Of a stretch of DNA of 22,027 nt, positions 14,233-21,575 are shown one piece after another. The stretch spans positions 1 to 22,027 of the forward strand of contig CAKZZO010000090.1 in the NCBI GenBank assembly GCA_937885175.1, written 5' to 3'. A model generated the notes under the pieces. That model did not search any database, was not told the origin of the DNA, and saw only the letters and a program-made list of their open reading frames with translations. Made by a program: the position numbers and the translations under genes. Numbering within the stretch: position 1 is the stretch's first letter; each line of letters starts with the position of its first letter. The stretch comes from an uncultured Treponema sp. Lineage in GTDB: Bacteria > Spirochaetota > Spirochaetia > Treponematales > Treponemataceae.

Positions 14233-15564
14233 ATGAAACGACTGTTGACCATTGCTACTGCCCTCACCCTGCTTGCGGGGCTGGGGTTTGCAGAGAACAC
14301 TAAACTGACGATAAAAAACACACTGGGAAGCGATTTGGACGACTTGGGCGAATACGATTTGTATTCCCGTACCAACGAAACCGACATCAACGGTGACACA
14401 AAGACCAGCAGCAACTTCGCTATAGGCGACCAGCTTCAGGCGGATTTGGAAAACCAATACATTCATGCGCGGCTTCGGCTTGAGGCAGTCTACCAGAACG
14501 TAAGCGGACAAGACCACAAATTCGTCTTTGCTCCGTCAGGATTCGTTCACGTAACGCCGATTCCGCAGATTGGCATTGTAGCGGGCAACAATTTTTACAA
14601 ATACTTTGCCATTCCCTCTGCCTATCTTGCCGCAGCAAACGACACAACAAAATATGGCCGTATGCTGATAAACTCAGTTGACAGAGAAGCCTACATCGGC
14701 TCGGATTCTGCGTCTTTGTACGGAAACGGTTTTGCCGGTGGCTTGACCAGTTTCTGGAACTGGGGTGATGAAGACCAGGTTTATTTAAAAGCGGCGGCTG
14801 GCGGTTCAGTCTACACAAATTTCAGCGATGATACGGACAAGACCTTTGACTTTGGCCTGAATGCGGGTGTGGCAAATGCCTTTGACATCGGTTTTACGGC
14901 CCATGAAATCAATTCTGACGACCGTAAATTCGGTGTATTTGCCGGACTTACCTCCTTCCAGAATGTCATCTTGAATTTCGGATTTTACTACAATTTTACG
15001 CCCAGCAGTTTTTTGCCCGAAGCCCGTGTTGAGCGAAACGATGTGGACGAGTTCAAAAAGCAGTCCACTAAATATGCAGTGGGTGTGAGTGGCGGTTACT
15101 ATTTTAACGGCATCGGTCTGGGTATCTACGGCGACGTGATTTCAGGCCTTACCAATGAATATATCGGCACCATAAAATACTATGACGATAACGGCAACCT
15201 GATTTCCACAAAAACCACAACCATTGTCCGTGGCGCAACACCTGTCAAATACAAGAACAACAATCCCAAGCGTACCGATGAATACACCGCAGAAGCCGTG
15301 CCCCTCTACAGTCAGTTACGCCTCGTCTACGATATAAACCCAAACGTACAGACTTCTTTCAATTTCAAAGTGCGCACCATGATTCGTGATGCTTCGCAAA
15401 CATGGTTCACTTTTTACCCTAAGGTAAAATTCAGTCTGCCAAGCAAACTGGGTGACATTACCGCTGGTCTGCGCTTGGACATGAATCGTACCCGCTATAC
15501 CGACGGCTTCTCCAGTATCTCAGTGCCACTTACCTACACCTACAAGTTTAAGAAGAAGTTTTAG
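14233..15564 (+). CDS. Outer-membrane beta-barrel protein
   Basis: 443 residues with a type I signal peptide (MKRLLTIATALTLLAGLGFA, cleavage about after residue 20). The mature part alternates polar and hydrophobic residues in strands separated by charged Asp/Asn-rich turns, with many aromatic residues, and ends in YTYKFKKKF, whose last residue is the terminal Phe recognised by the BAM insertion machinery. I cannot place it in a named porin family. AGGAG at 14222-14226 favours the ATG at 14233 over the one at 14229. It begins 42 bases after the big lipoprotein and ends nine bases before the VTC gene, so it belongs to the same operon. It could carry material across the outer membrane or anchor the beta-helix lipoproteins; both are guesses. 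Confidence 0.85.
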   Translation: MKRLLTIATALTLLAGLGFAENTKLTIKNTLGSDLDDLGEYDLYSRTNETDINGDTKTSSNFAIGDQLQADLENQYIHARLRLEAVYQNVSGQDHKFVFAPSGFVHVTPIPQIGIVAGNNFYKYFAIPSAYLAAANDTTKYGRMLINSVDREAYIGSDSASLYGNGFAGGLTSFWNWGDEDQVYLKAAAGGSVYTNFSDDTDKTFDFGLNAGVANAFDIGFTAHEINSDDRKFGVFAGLTSFQNVILNFGFYYNFTPSSFLPEARVERNDVDEFKKQSTKYAVGVSGGYYFNGIGLGIYGDVISGLTNEYIGTIKYYDDNGNLISTKTTTIVRGATPVKYKNNNPKRTDEYTAEAVPLYSQLRLVYDINPNVQTSFNFKVRTMIRDASQTWFTFYPKVKFSLPSKLGDITAGLRLDMNRTRYTDGFSSISVPLTYTYKFKKKF

Positions 15565-15573
15565 AGGCGTAGC

Positions 15574-16305
15574 ATGGCAATTGAAGTATTTAATCGACGG
15601 GAAATAAAGTACATGCTCACTGATGACGACAAGGCGGCTCTTTTGGACATCATCGGTGACTATATGGACTCTGACCCCTTCAACAAAGGCGGCAAAACCT
15701 ATTCCATCTGCAATCTGTATTTGGACACGGATGCCGATGAGTTGATTCGGAAGTCACTGGAAAAGCCCGTTTTTAAGGAAAAAATCCGTCTGCGCAGTTA
15801 CGGACAGGTGGGCTTGCAGGACAAAGTTTTTTTGGAAAGCAAGAAAAAGTTCAACGGCGTGGTAAACAAAAGGCGTACTAATTTCCTACTGGGTGACGTG
15901 TACGACTACTTTGAAAAAGGCACCATTCCTCAAAATGCCGTGGCAAGCGATGGAAAACCCGTCAAGATGAACAGGCAGGTCATGAAGGAAATTGACTACA
16001 TCATGCACTTCTATCCGCTTAAACCCCGGGTCTTTATCTCCTACGACCGTTGGGCATTTTTTGAAAAGGGAAACTCAGATTTTCGCCTGACGATAGACAC
16101 AAACATTCAGACACGCCGCACGGATTTGCGTCTGGATTCACCCGCTTACGGCACGCAACTTTTGCAGCCGGGGCAGTGGCTTATGGAAGCAAAAGCCTTT
16201 AAGGCCTTCCCCCTGTGGTTCGTCCGCTTTCTTTCAAGCCGCAGAATTTACAACACATCGTTCTCAAAATACGGAACGGAATACAAGCGATATAAAAGTC
16301 ACTAA
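15574..16305 (+). CDS. VTC-domain protein (polyphosphate polymerase domain, triphosphate tunnel fold)
   Basis: 243-residue cytoplasmic protein, a stand-alone VTC domain with no SPX domain and no membrane segment. Tunnel-fold motifs appear in the expected order: RREIKY (Glu10, Lys12), KIRLRSYG (Lys70, Arg72, Arg74), FLESKKK (Glu88, Lys90-92), NKRR (Lys99-Arg101), ISYDRWAFF (Arg159), FRLTIDTN (Arg171, Asp175), MEAKAF (Glu205, Lys207) and SFSKYGTEY (Lys232). They match the ring of basic residues and metal-binding glutamates in yeast Vtc4, which polymerises phosphate from ATP. Whether bacterial members make polyphosphate is not established to my knowledge. Nine bases separate it from the outer-membrane protein gene, with GAGGCG as ribosome-binding site, and a DUF4956 membrane gene follows. 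That pairing is recurrent and suggests the two proteins form a complex. Confidence 0.9.
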   Translation: MAIEVFNRREIKYMLTDDDKAALLDIIGDYMDSDPFNKGGKTYSICNLYLDTDADELIRKSLEKPVFKEKIRLRSYGQVGLQDKVFLESKKKFNGVVNKRRTNFLLGDVYDYFEKGTIPQNAVASDGKPVKMNRQVMKEIDYIMHFYPLKPRVFISYDRWAFFEKGNSDFRLTIDTNIQTRRTDLRLDSPAYGTQLLQPGQWLMEAKAFKAFPLWFVRFLSSRRIYNTSFSKYGTEYKRYKSH

Positions 16306-16348
16306 AGCAAGAAGGCGTGATGCCAAGGCTTTGTAAGGAGTTATGATT

Positions 16349-17020
16349 ATGAATATTACAGATGGATTTTTGGTAAATGCTGAGAGCATGAGCATTTTGT
16401 TCAGCATGGTAATGGGATTGATTGCCGGCGGGATTATCGCCTGCGGTTACATCGTGGCAAACACTGGCAGAAAGTACTCAAAAAATTTTGTGATTACCGT
16501 ACTGCTCCTGCCAGTGATTATGGCGATTATCATTCCCTTCATCGCAACAGACCTAAAGAAAACCCTTTCCCTCGCAGGTGTATTCGCCCTCGTCCGCTTC
16601 CGCAGCATTCCTGGCGACTCAAAGGACATTCTCTACACCTTTTTTGCCGCAGCGGCAGGTCTGGTTATCGGTCTGAACAGTTATTTTATCGGCTTTGTGC
16701 TGGTAATTGTGGTGAGCATCCTCTACATCCTGCTGACCCGCATGTGGAAAGTTGAAAACAAACAGATTCTCAAAATCACCATTCCCGAAGACATGAACTA
16801 TAAGGATGTCTTTACTGACATTTTTGAAAAATATCTGGTAAAATATGGAGTGAAAAACGTAAAGACCAGCAACATGGGAACACTTTTTACGATTTCATAC
16901 TGGGTGCAGCCCAAAAAAGACTGCGACACCAAAGTATTTATTGACGAACTGCGCACCCGCAACGGTAACTTGAACATCATTCTGGAAAACCCAGATGACC
17001 AGTTGGTGCCCGTTCTCTAG
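16349..17020 (+). CDS. DUF4956 membrane protein
   Basis: 223 residues. I prefer the ATG at 16349 to the one at 16343 because AAGGAG (16335-16340) lies eight bases before it and only two before the other. Four hydrophobic helices (about 14-36, 45-65, 95-115 and 116-134) surround the family signature ALVRFRSIPGDSKD in the loop after the second, then a soluble alpha/beta domain (about 140-223) faces the cytoplasm by inference. DUF4956 has no known activity but commonly occurs next to VTC-domain genes, as here. I infer that it anchors the VTC enzyme and may conduct its product through the membrane, as the transmembrane part of yeast VTC does. The following lipoprotein gene starts eight bases after its stop. 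Confidence 0.9.
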   Translation: MNITDGFLVNAESMSILFSMVMGLIAGGIIACGYIVANTGRKYSKNFVITVLLLPVIMAIIIPFIATDLKKTLSLAGVFALVRFRSIPGDSKDILYTFFAAAAGLVIGLNSYFIGFVLVIVVSILYILLTRMWKVENKQILKITIPEDMNYKDVFTDIFEKYLVKYGVKNVKTSNMGTLFTISYWVQPKKDCDTKVFIDELRTRNGNLNIILENPDDQLVPVL

Positions 17021-17028
17021 GACTTGCC

Positions 17029-17865
17029 ATGAAAAACTTTTTACTGCTACTGCTGATTTTTCCGCTTCTCACCTCATGCATCAAAAAAAGTGCGCCAGAA
17101 AAACTACGCATTGACGGGAGCGAAGCACGGGAAAACTTCGGCAAAGAAATCATCATCAGCCCCATGGACAATGTGACGATTGGAAGCCACCTCGTCACCA
17201 TTTCTCCTCAGGATGAAAATACCACCTACACTATTTCCGGCTACTTTGACGGACAGATTGTGACCTCCACAAAAAATACCGTGATTAAGTTGCATAACGC
17301 CTATCTGGAAAACACTTCTGGAAAACCCGCACTCCGCTGCAAGGCAAAAACCGAAGTTTCCAGTACAAACGGTACTACAAACTACATCGTTTCCCGTGGC
17401 AGGGGCTGGGCAAAAAATGCGGCGCTCTTGAGTCTGGGCGGACTGATTCTGGGTGGAAGCGGCACCTTGTATGTAAACGGCAAAATCTGCCATGGCATAG
17501 AAGCCGAGAACGTCAAAATCAAGGGAACGGGAACGCTCTATGTGCAAGGCACTAAACGGGGTTCTGCCCTCTGCTGTGACAATTTTACCGTAGAAGCCGA
17601 CAAGTCATTCTCCGCATACTTTTTGAATGCAAAGAACGGCATCAAGGCAGACGAAACCATGAACATCGCATCCGGCAATTTTTACCTCTATAACAATGAG
17701 ATTGCCCTCAAAACAGACCTCAATATGGAAGCCCCGGATAGAAATCATGGCATCACCATAACAGGTGGAAAATTCCACACCTACAAGAACACCATTCTGT
17801 TCATCACCGAGCAAGGAGCATACAATAACATTGGTGCGACCTTTGCAGAGGAAAGCGACATCTAA
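17029..17865 (+). CDS. Small beta-helix lipoprotein (Cthe_2159-like), paralogue 1
   Basis: 278 residues with a lipoprotein signal peptide: a hydrophobic Leu-rich core, then LTSC with Cys17 as the lipidated residue. The mature part is built of short beta-strand turns resembling the beta-helix of the 871-residue lipoprotein: SGYFDGQIV, NTVIKLHNAYLE, NYIVSRG, GGSGTLYVNG, GTGTLYVQGTKRGSAL, KNGIKADETMNIASG and ITGGKFHTY. These are half-turn repeats ending in Gly or Asn. It is clearly a paralogue of the next gene along its whole length. Compared with that copy, one turn is replaced by a hydrophobic segment, ALLSLGGLILGGSG (about 133-146). The short gap to the DUF4956 gene, with AGGA overlapping that stop, implies coupled translation. 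Ligand unknown; carbohydrate is the family precedent. Confidence 0.87.
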   Translation: MKNFLLLLLIFPLLTSCIKKSAPEKLRIDGSEARENFGKEIIISPMDNVTIGSHLVTISPQDENTTYTISGYFDGQIVTSTKNTVIKLHNAYLENTSGKPALRCKAKTEVSSTNGTTNYIVSRGRGWAKNAALLSLGGLILGGSGTLYVNGKICHGIEAENVKIKGTGTLYVQGTKRGSALCCDNFTVEADKSFSAYFLNAKNGIKADETMNIASGNFYLYNNEIALKTDLNMEAPDRNHGITITGGKFHTYKNTILFITEQGAYNNIGATFAEESDI

Positions 17866-17903
17866 GGCACTGCCTTACCTTTTACAGGAAATAGGAGAAC
17901 TGT

Positions 17904-18725
17904 ATGAAAAGAATTATCACCATAGCAGCCCTGTCCACACTGCTGGCAAGTCTTGTCTGCGCACAGAAAGTCACCATTGATGACGTACATGCAAAAAAAT
18001 CCTATAGCGACAAGTTCATCATTTCGCCAAAAGATTCTTCCGTAAAAATCACGGATAACGTCATTATCCTTGCACCAAAACGAGAAAAAACCGAATATGT
18101 CATATCAGGTTACTTTAGCGGACAGATTGTAAACAAAACAAAAAACACCGTCATTAAGCTCAAAAATGCCTACTTGGAAGCCACTCACGGCGAGCCAGCC
18201 ATTTTTGGTGAGGCAAAGACCGAGATTTCTTCTGTAAACGGCACCGCAAACTATATCGTCTCCCGCGGTACAAGCGTTGCCAAAATAGGAGCCGTCCACT
18301 GCAAGAAAAATCTGGAAATCGGCGGAAGCGGCACCCTCTACATCAAAGGCGATGTCTACCATGCTATAAAAGCCGATGACATAAAACTCAAAGGAAGCGG
18401 CACCCTCTATGCCCAAGGCACAAAAAAAGGCTCCGCCATCAATTGCCACTCTCTGCTCGCAGAAAAGGATAAAAACTTTACCGCCTATCTCATAAACAGC
18501 AAAAACGGCATAAAAGCGGATAATTCCATCAGCATCGCTTCTGGAACTCTCCACCTGTACGACAACAACATTGCGCTAAAAACGGATACCGTGGAAGACA
18601 CCCCGGGCGAAAGCCACAGCATCACACTTTCCGGAGGAAGCATTTACAGCCGCGGCAACACCACCTTTTACGAAACTGACAGAAACGCCTTCTCCTCAAA
18701 GGGCGCAAAAATCATAGAAAACTAA
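17904..18725 (+). CDS. Small secreted beta-helix protein (Cthe_2159-like), paralogue 2
   Basis: 273 residues. The signal peptide MKRIITIAALSTLLASLVCA is best read as type I with cleavage after VCA (residue 20). Cys19 is preceded by Ser-Leu-Val, a poor lipobox even by relaxed spirochaetal rules, so the protein is probably not lipidated, unlike its neighbour. Shared segments with paralogue 1 include SGYF-GQIV, NTVIKL-NAYLE, NYIVSRG, GGSGTLY, KNGIKAD and IASG, in the same order and spacing. That indicates a tandem duplication followed by divergence. AGGAG precedes the ATG at 17904 at normal distance, and 38 bases separate it from paralogue 1. It is the last gene of the operon: a perfect terminator follows at 18759. 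It probably resides in the periplasm or outside the cell. Confidence 0.87.
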   Translation: MKRIITIAALSTLLASLVCAQKVTIDDVHAKKSYSDKFIISPKDSSVKITDNVIILAPKREKTEYVISGYFSGQIVNKTKNTVIKLKNAYLEATHGEPAIFGEAKTEISSVNGTANYIVSRGTSVAKIGAVHCKKNLEIGGSGTLYIKGDVYHAIKADDIKLKGSGTLYAQGTKKGSAINCHSLLAEKDKNFTAYLINSKNGIKADNSISIASGTLHLYDNNIALKTDTVEDTPGESHSITLSGGSIYSRGNTTFYETDRNAFSSKGAKIIEN

Positions 18726-18758
18726 CCCCTTCCGCTCCCTTTTTTGCCATACGCATAC

Positions 18759-18793
18759 AAAGGCATTCCGCTTCGGCAGAATGCCTTTTTTTT
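18759..18793 (+). terminator. Intrinsic terminator of the VTC operon
   Basis: AAAGGCATTC (18759-18768) pairs perfectly with GAATGCCTTT (18779-18788) around a ten-base loop containing TTCG; the T-run is 18786-18793. It lies 33 bases after the last gene and isolates the operon from the porin genes. Confidence 0.93.
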
Positions 18794-18833
18794 GTACAAA
18801 AGCGACATTTCATCACCCCTCCATAAGATTCCT

Positions 18834-18842
18834 CCCCCCCCC
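18834..18842 (+). repeat. Homopolymeric C9 tract upstream of the porin genes
   Basis: Nine consecutive C, within a longer pyrimidine-rich stretch, end 64 bases before the porin ATG at 18907. Only a weak promoter is visible after it (CCGACT 18855-18860, TAAATA 18878-18883). Tracts of this kind are prone to slipped-strand length change. Confidence 0.8.
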
Positions 18843-18906
18843 GTCTCCTTTCTCCCGACTCAAAAAAACCGTTGGTTTAAATACCCCACAAAATAGGAGG
18901 ATTTTT

Positions 18907-20076
18907 ATGAAAAAAATCTTAAGCACAATGCTCGTTGGGGCATTGATTGCAGGGATTGCATTTGCTGAAGTAAGTTTTGAGTACAAAGGCACTGCAATAC
19001 TCGGAAGCACCACAAAATCATTGGATTCGGTTTACCGTAAAGATGCTTTTACTCTTGGTGCAAAAAATGAAGTCGCTGGTGTGGAAATCGAGTTCGACAT
19101 TCCGACCGGTGACCCTGATAACATTGCTAAGCCGTCAATCAAGCTTGACCATTTCTATGGATACCTGACATTCGGTCTGCCGGTGGGAAACCTGCAGATT
19201 ACTTCCGGTAAGTGGGATGCCCGCTGGGTAAGCCGCGTAAAGGGTGACGCTGGCGAATTGGACGGCAAATACTACGAAGCATACAAGCCGGGCGTAATGA
19301 ATGGTACAATCGCCGGTGACATTGACAACCTGACCGGTGCCGACAACATGTCTACCGTCCTGGCATACACGCTCAACGACGTGCTGCCTGGCAGCCTGAT
19401 GTTCAAGTTTGGTCTCGTGGGTCTGCAGGACAAACCTTTCGATGACACGACCCTTTACAACGAAGGTTCAAGCGATGCAACGGACATCCGTTCCGGCTTT
19501 GTTGGACAGATTGCATTGCGCTTGGACGATCTGCTCAAGTTCAACGTGGACTTCAAGACCCTCAAGCAGAACGCCTATGCATTCGGCATCTTCCTGAGCC
19601 CGCTCATGGTTGAAAAGTTGTCTGCTACAGTCGGCTTCTCAATGGGTCTCTACAGACCGGGCGACAAGATTGCTGAGGCAAACCGCACCGACCGCACTGA
19701 ATGGGGCGTAGACCTGCGCCTGCGCTATGCAATCACTGACAGGGTTGCAGTCACGACCATGCACAACATTTCCGGCTACAAGCTGTCTCCGACCAACGGC
19801 TCGTCAGAAGACGACAAGGCCATGTGGAACATGATTTCAGCATCCGTAAAGGCTGGAGACAACATCCGCTTCCTGGCCACCGTTCAGAACAAGAACGTAA
19901 GCTGGAATGCTTCAAATCCGGATGCGAACACATTCTCTATCACACCGGCCTGTGAAATCAAGGTCAGCGAAAGATCAAAGTTTACCGCTGCGTTTGACCT
20001 TCGCTGGGCAGGCGTAACGCCGTATGCTGGAACTGCTGATATCAGAATCCCGATGTATTTTAATTTCTCACTCTAA
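18907..20076 (+). CDS. Outer-membrane porin-like protein 1
   Basis: 389 residues. The ATG at 18907 is chosen because TAGGAGG (18894-18900) precedes it and a signal peptide (MKKILSTMLVGALIAGIAFA) begins there; an upstream in-frame ATG at 18781 lies inside the preceding terminator and is rejected. The mature chain has the alternating strand and turn pattern of a beta-barrel, with roughly 14-18 candidate strands. The segment from about residue 260 (WGVDLRLRYAI) to the terminal IPMYFNFSL is the clearest, with a hydrophobic final residue preceded by aromatics as expected for BAM recognition. It has the look of treponemal major outer-membrane proteins, but I cannot name a family. It is followed after 44 bases by a second barrel gene and probably cotranscribed. 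Substrate unknown; general diffusion of small solutes is likely. Confidence 0.85.
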   Translation: MKKILSTMLVGALIAGIAFAEVSFEYKGTAILGSTTKSLDSVYRKDAFTLGAKNEVAGVEIEFDIPTGDPDNIAKPSIKLDHFYGYLTFGLPVGNLQITSGKWDARWVSRVKGDAGELDGKYYEAYKPGVMNGTIAGDIDNLTGADNMSTVLAYTLNDVLPGSLMFKFGLVGLQDKPFDDTTLYNEGSSDATDIRSGFVGQIALRLDDLLKFNVDFKTLKQNAYAFGIFLSPLMVEKLSATVGFSMGLYRPGDKIAEANRTDRTEWGVDLRLRYAITDRVAVTTMHNISGYKLSPTNGSSEDDKAMWNMISASVKAGDNIRFLATVQNKNVSWNASNPDANTFSITPACEIKVSERSKFTAAFDLRWAGVTPYAGTADIRIPMYFNFSL

Positions 20077-20120
20077 TCTGTTGGTGGGTTGTAGAAGTAA
20101 TAATTCTTTGGAGGAATTAG

Positions 20121-21449
20121 ATGAAAAAAATTATGACTGCACTTACATTAGGTGCATTGATTGGAACGGCAGCGTTTGCTGACGTTGAAGTAAGCTTGAA
20201 CTTCCGCCAGCGCGCAAACCTCTTTACCGCATATGAAGGTGAGAAAAAGGGTCTGTTCGCAACGGATATTTATAACGGAAACGGTAGCGATAACCTGAAC
20301 TTTAACCTGTCCGGAGACATCGCTGCATTTGAGTCACAGTTCGTAAGCGATGAGGCTGCAACTGCTAAGATTCGCGCAAAGAAACTGGCAGCATCCCTCT
20401 TCCTGGGTAACCTTACCCTGTATGCAGGTACCTGGTCAGACGGTCTTGCAAACGGTGCTTACCGCACAAAGGCTGACGGCGATGCCGGTAACCTGGAAGG
20501 CATTGACTTTGAGTACAAGAAGCTTGGTTCTATCTTCGGAACCTCACCGTCCATCTTCGTTGACAACCCGGTAAACCACCCCAACAACGGTGGTGAAAAC
20601 TATGCGGCTGGCCTGGACTACAACTTCAAGTTCAGCTCCGGTGCTGTAAAGGCTACGGCATTCTACATTTCTAACGAAACATCTAGCACTAAGAATGGTG
20701 ATGCAACTGGTGACGGTTCATGGCAGGGTCACGCACTGTCATTCAGAGTTGATGCCCGCCAGGATGATGTCGGACAGGGAGAATTGGTGTTCAAGGTTGG
20801 TGAGTCAAAGGTTGCTGTTGACGGACGCAAGGCTACTGCAATGGCATTCGGTGCATATGTACAGCCCAAGATTCTGAACCAGCTGATTCTTACCCTCGGT
20901 GGTGCAGGTTCAGTCATCGACAGCAAGTTCACCGACTGGTCTTTGGACTTGCGCGCACGCTACTCAATCATCCCCAACAAGCTGAGCATTTCTTCATTCC
21001 ACGCTTTCAGCGCACTCACAAGCGACGGCGAGGATCTCCTTGGTGCCGTAAAGAGTACAAAGGGTATCGCAACTGCAGCAGTTGAAACTGGCACGAACAT
21101 CGGTAAACTTGGTACTGCTGCAGTTCAGCGCGACAAGATTATGTCAAACAACATCATGGTTCGCTACAAGGTCAACGACACCCTGACTCTGATTGGTATT
21201 GCTGCTGACATGATTGGCTTCGGCAAGTCTGGCGGTAAGGACGTAAAGAACGCTAAGGGCGACGGCGATGCCGGTGCATTCGTACAGCTCCGCTTCTGCG
21301 GCTACGCACAGCTCTTCGCTTCAGGAAACGCGGCCATCACGACCGGTCTTGTTTGTGCTATCAACGATGCCACAAACTACAAGGACGCAGACGGAAAGGC
21401 TTCATACTGGACATGGGGCATTCCTGTTATCCTCCGCGTTAAGTTCTAA
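20121..21449 (+). CDS. Outer-membrane porin-like protein 2
   Basis: 442 residues. The signal peptide MKKIMTALTLGALIGTAAFA closely resembles that of the preceding gene, cleavage about after residue 20. GGAGG (20110-20114) is the ribosome-binding site. The mature protein is a predicted beta-barrel: alternating strands, Asp/Asn/Gly/Lys-rich loops, and a C-terminus WGIPVILRVKF ending in Phe. It shares with porin 1 the pattern around DLRARYSI (porin 1: DLRLRYAI) and the closing IPV-or-IPM strand, which suggests distant paralogy. Two single cysteines near the end (FCGYAQ and LVCAIND) are unusual for a porin and could form a disulphide. A strong terminator follows. Regular use of preferred-looking codons suggests high expression. 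Confidence 0.86.
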   Translation: MKKIMTALTLGALIGTAAFADVEVSLNFRQRANLFTAYEGEKKGLFATDIYNGNGSDNLNFNLSGDIAAFESQFVSDEAATAKIRAKKLAASLFLGNLTLYAGTWSDGLANGAYRTKADGDAGNLEGIDFEYKKLGSIFGTSPSIFVDNPVNHPNNGGENYAAGLDYNFKFSSGAVKATAFYISNETSSTKNGDATGDGSWQGHALSFRVDARQDDVGQGELVFKVGESKVAVDGRKATAMAFGAYVQPKILNQLILTLGGAGSVIDSKFTDWSLDLRARYSIIPNKLSISSFHAFSALTSDGEDLLGAVKSTKGIATAAVETGTNIGKLGTAAVQRDKIMSNNIMVRYKVNDTLTLIGIAADMIGFGKSGGKDVKNAKGDGDAGAFVQLRFCGYAQLFASGNAAITTGLVCAINDATNYKDADGKASYWTWGIPVILRVKF

Positions 21450-21456
21450 TCCGGCA

Positions 21457-21480
21457 CAAAACGGCCGCAAGGCTGTTTTG
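21457..21480 (+). terminator. GNRA-capped hairpin preceding the terminator
   Basis: CAAAACGGCC (21457-21466) pairs with GGCTGTTTTG (21471-21480), ten pairs with one G-T, closed by a GCAA tetraloop. It lacks a separate T-run and sits 11 bases before a true terminator. It may protect the transcript 3' end or assist termination. Confidence 0.55.
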
Positions 21481-21490
21481 TAAAGGCGAA

Positions 21491-21518
21491 AGCCGCTCCG
21501 TTACGGGGCGGCTTTTTT
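21491..21518 (+). terminator. Intrinsic terminator of the porin operon
   Basis: AGCCGCTCCG (21491-21500) pairs with CGGGGCGGCT (21504-21513), with one T-G pair and a TTA loop, followed by T6 (21513-21518). It is GC-rich and strong. The gene to the right is on the other strand and ends 58 bases further. Confidence 0.93.
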
Positions 21519-21575
21519 GTTTTGTGTAAAATGTTTAGGTAGATTTTTTTGCTTGGGAGTAGGATACCTTGTCCG

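Noticed and set aside
18781..18906. 42-residue N-terminal extension of porin 1
   Set aside because: It would begin inside the preceding terminator, has no ribosome-binding site, and would bury a clear signal peptide that starts at 18907.
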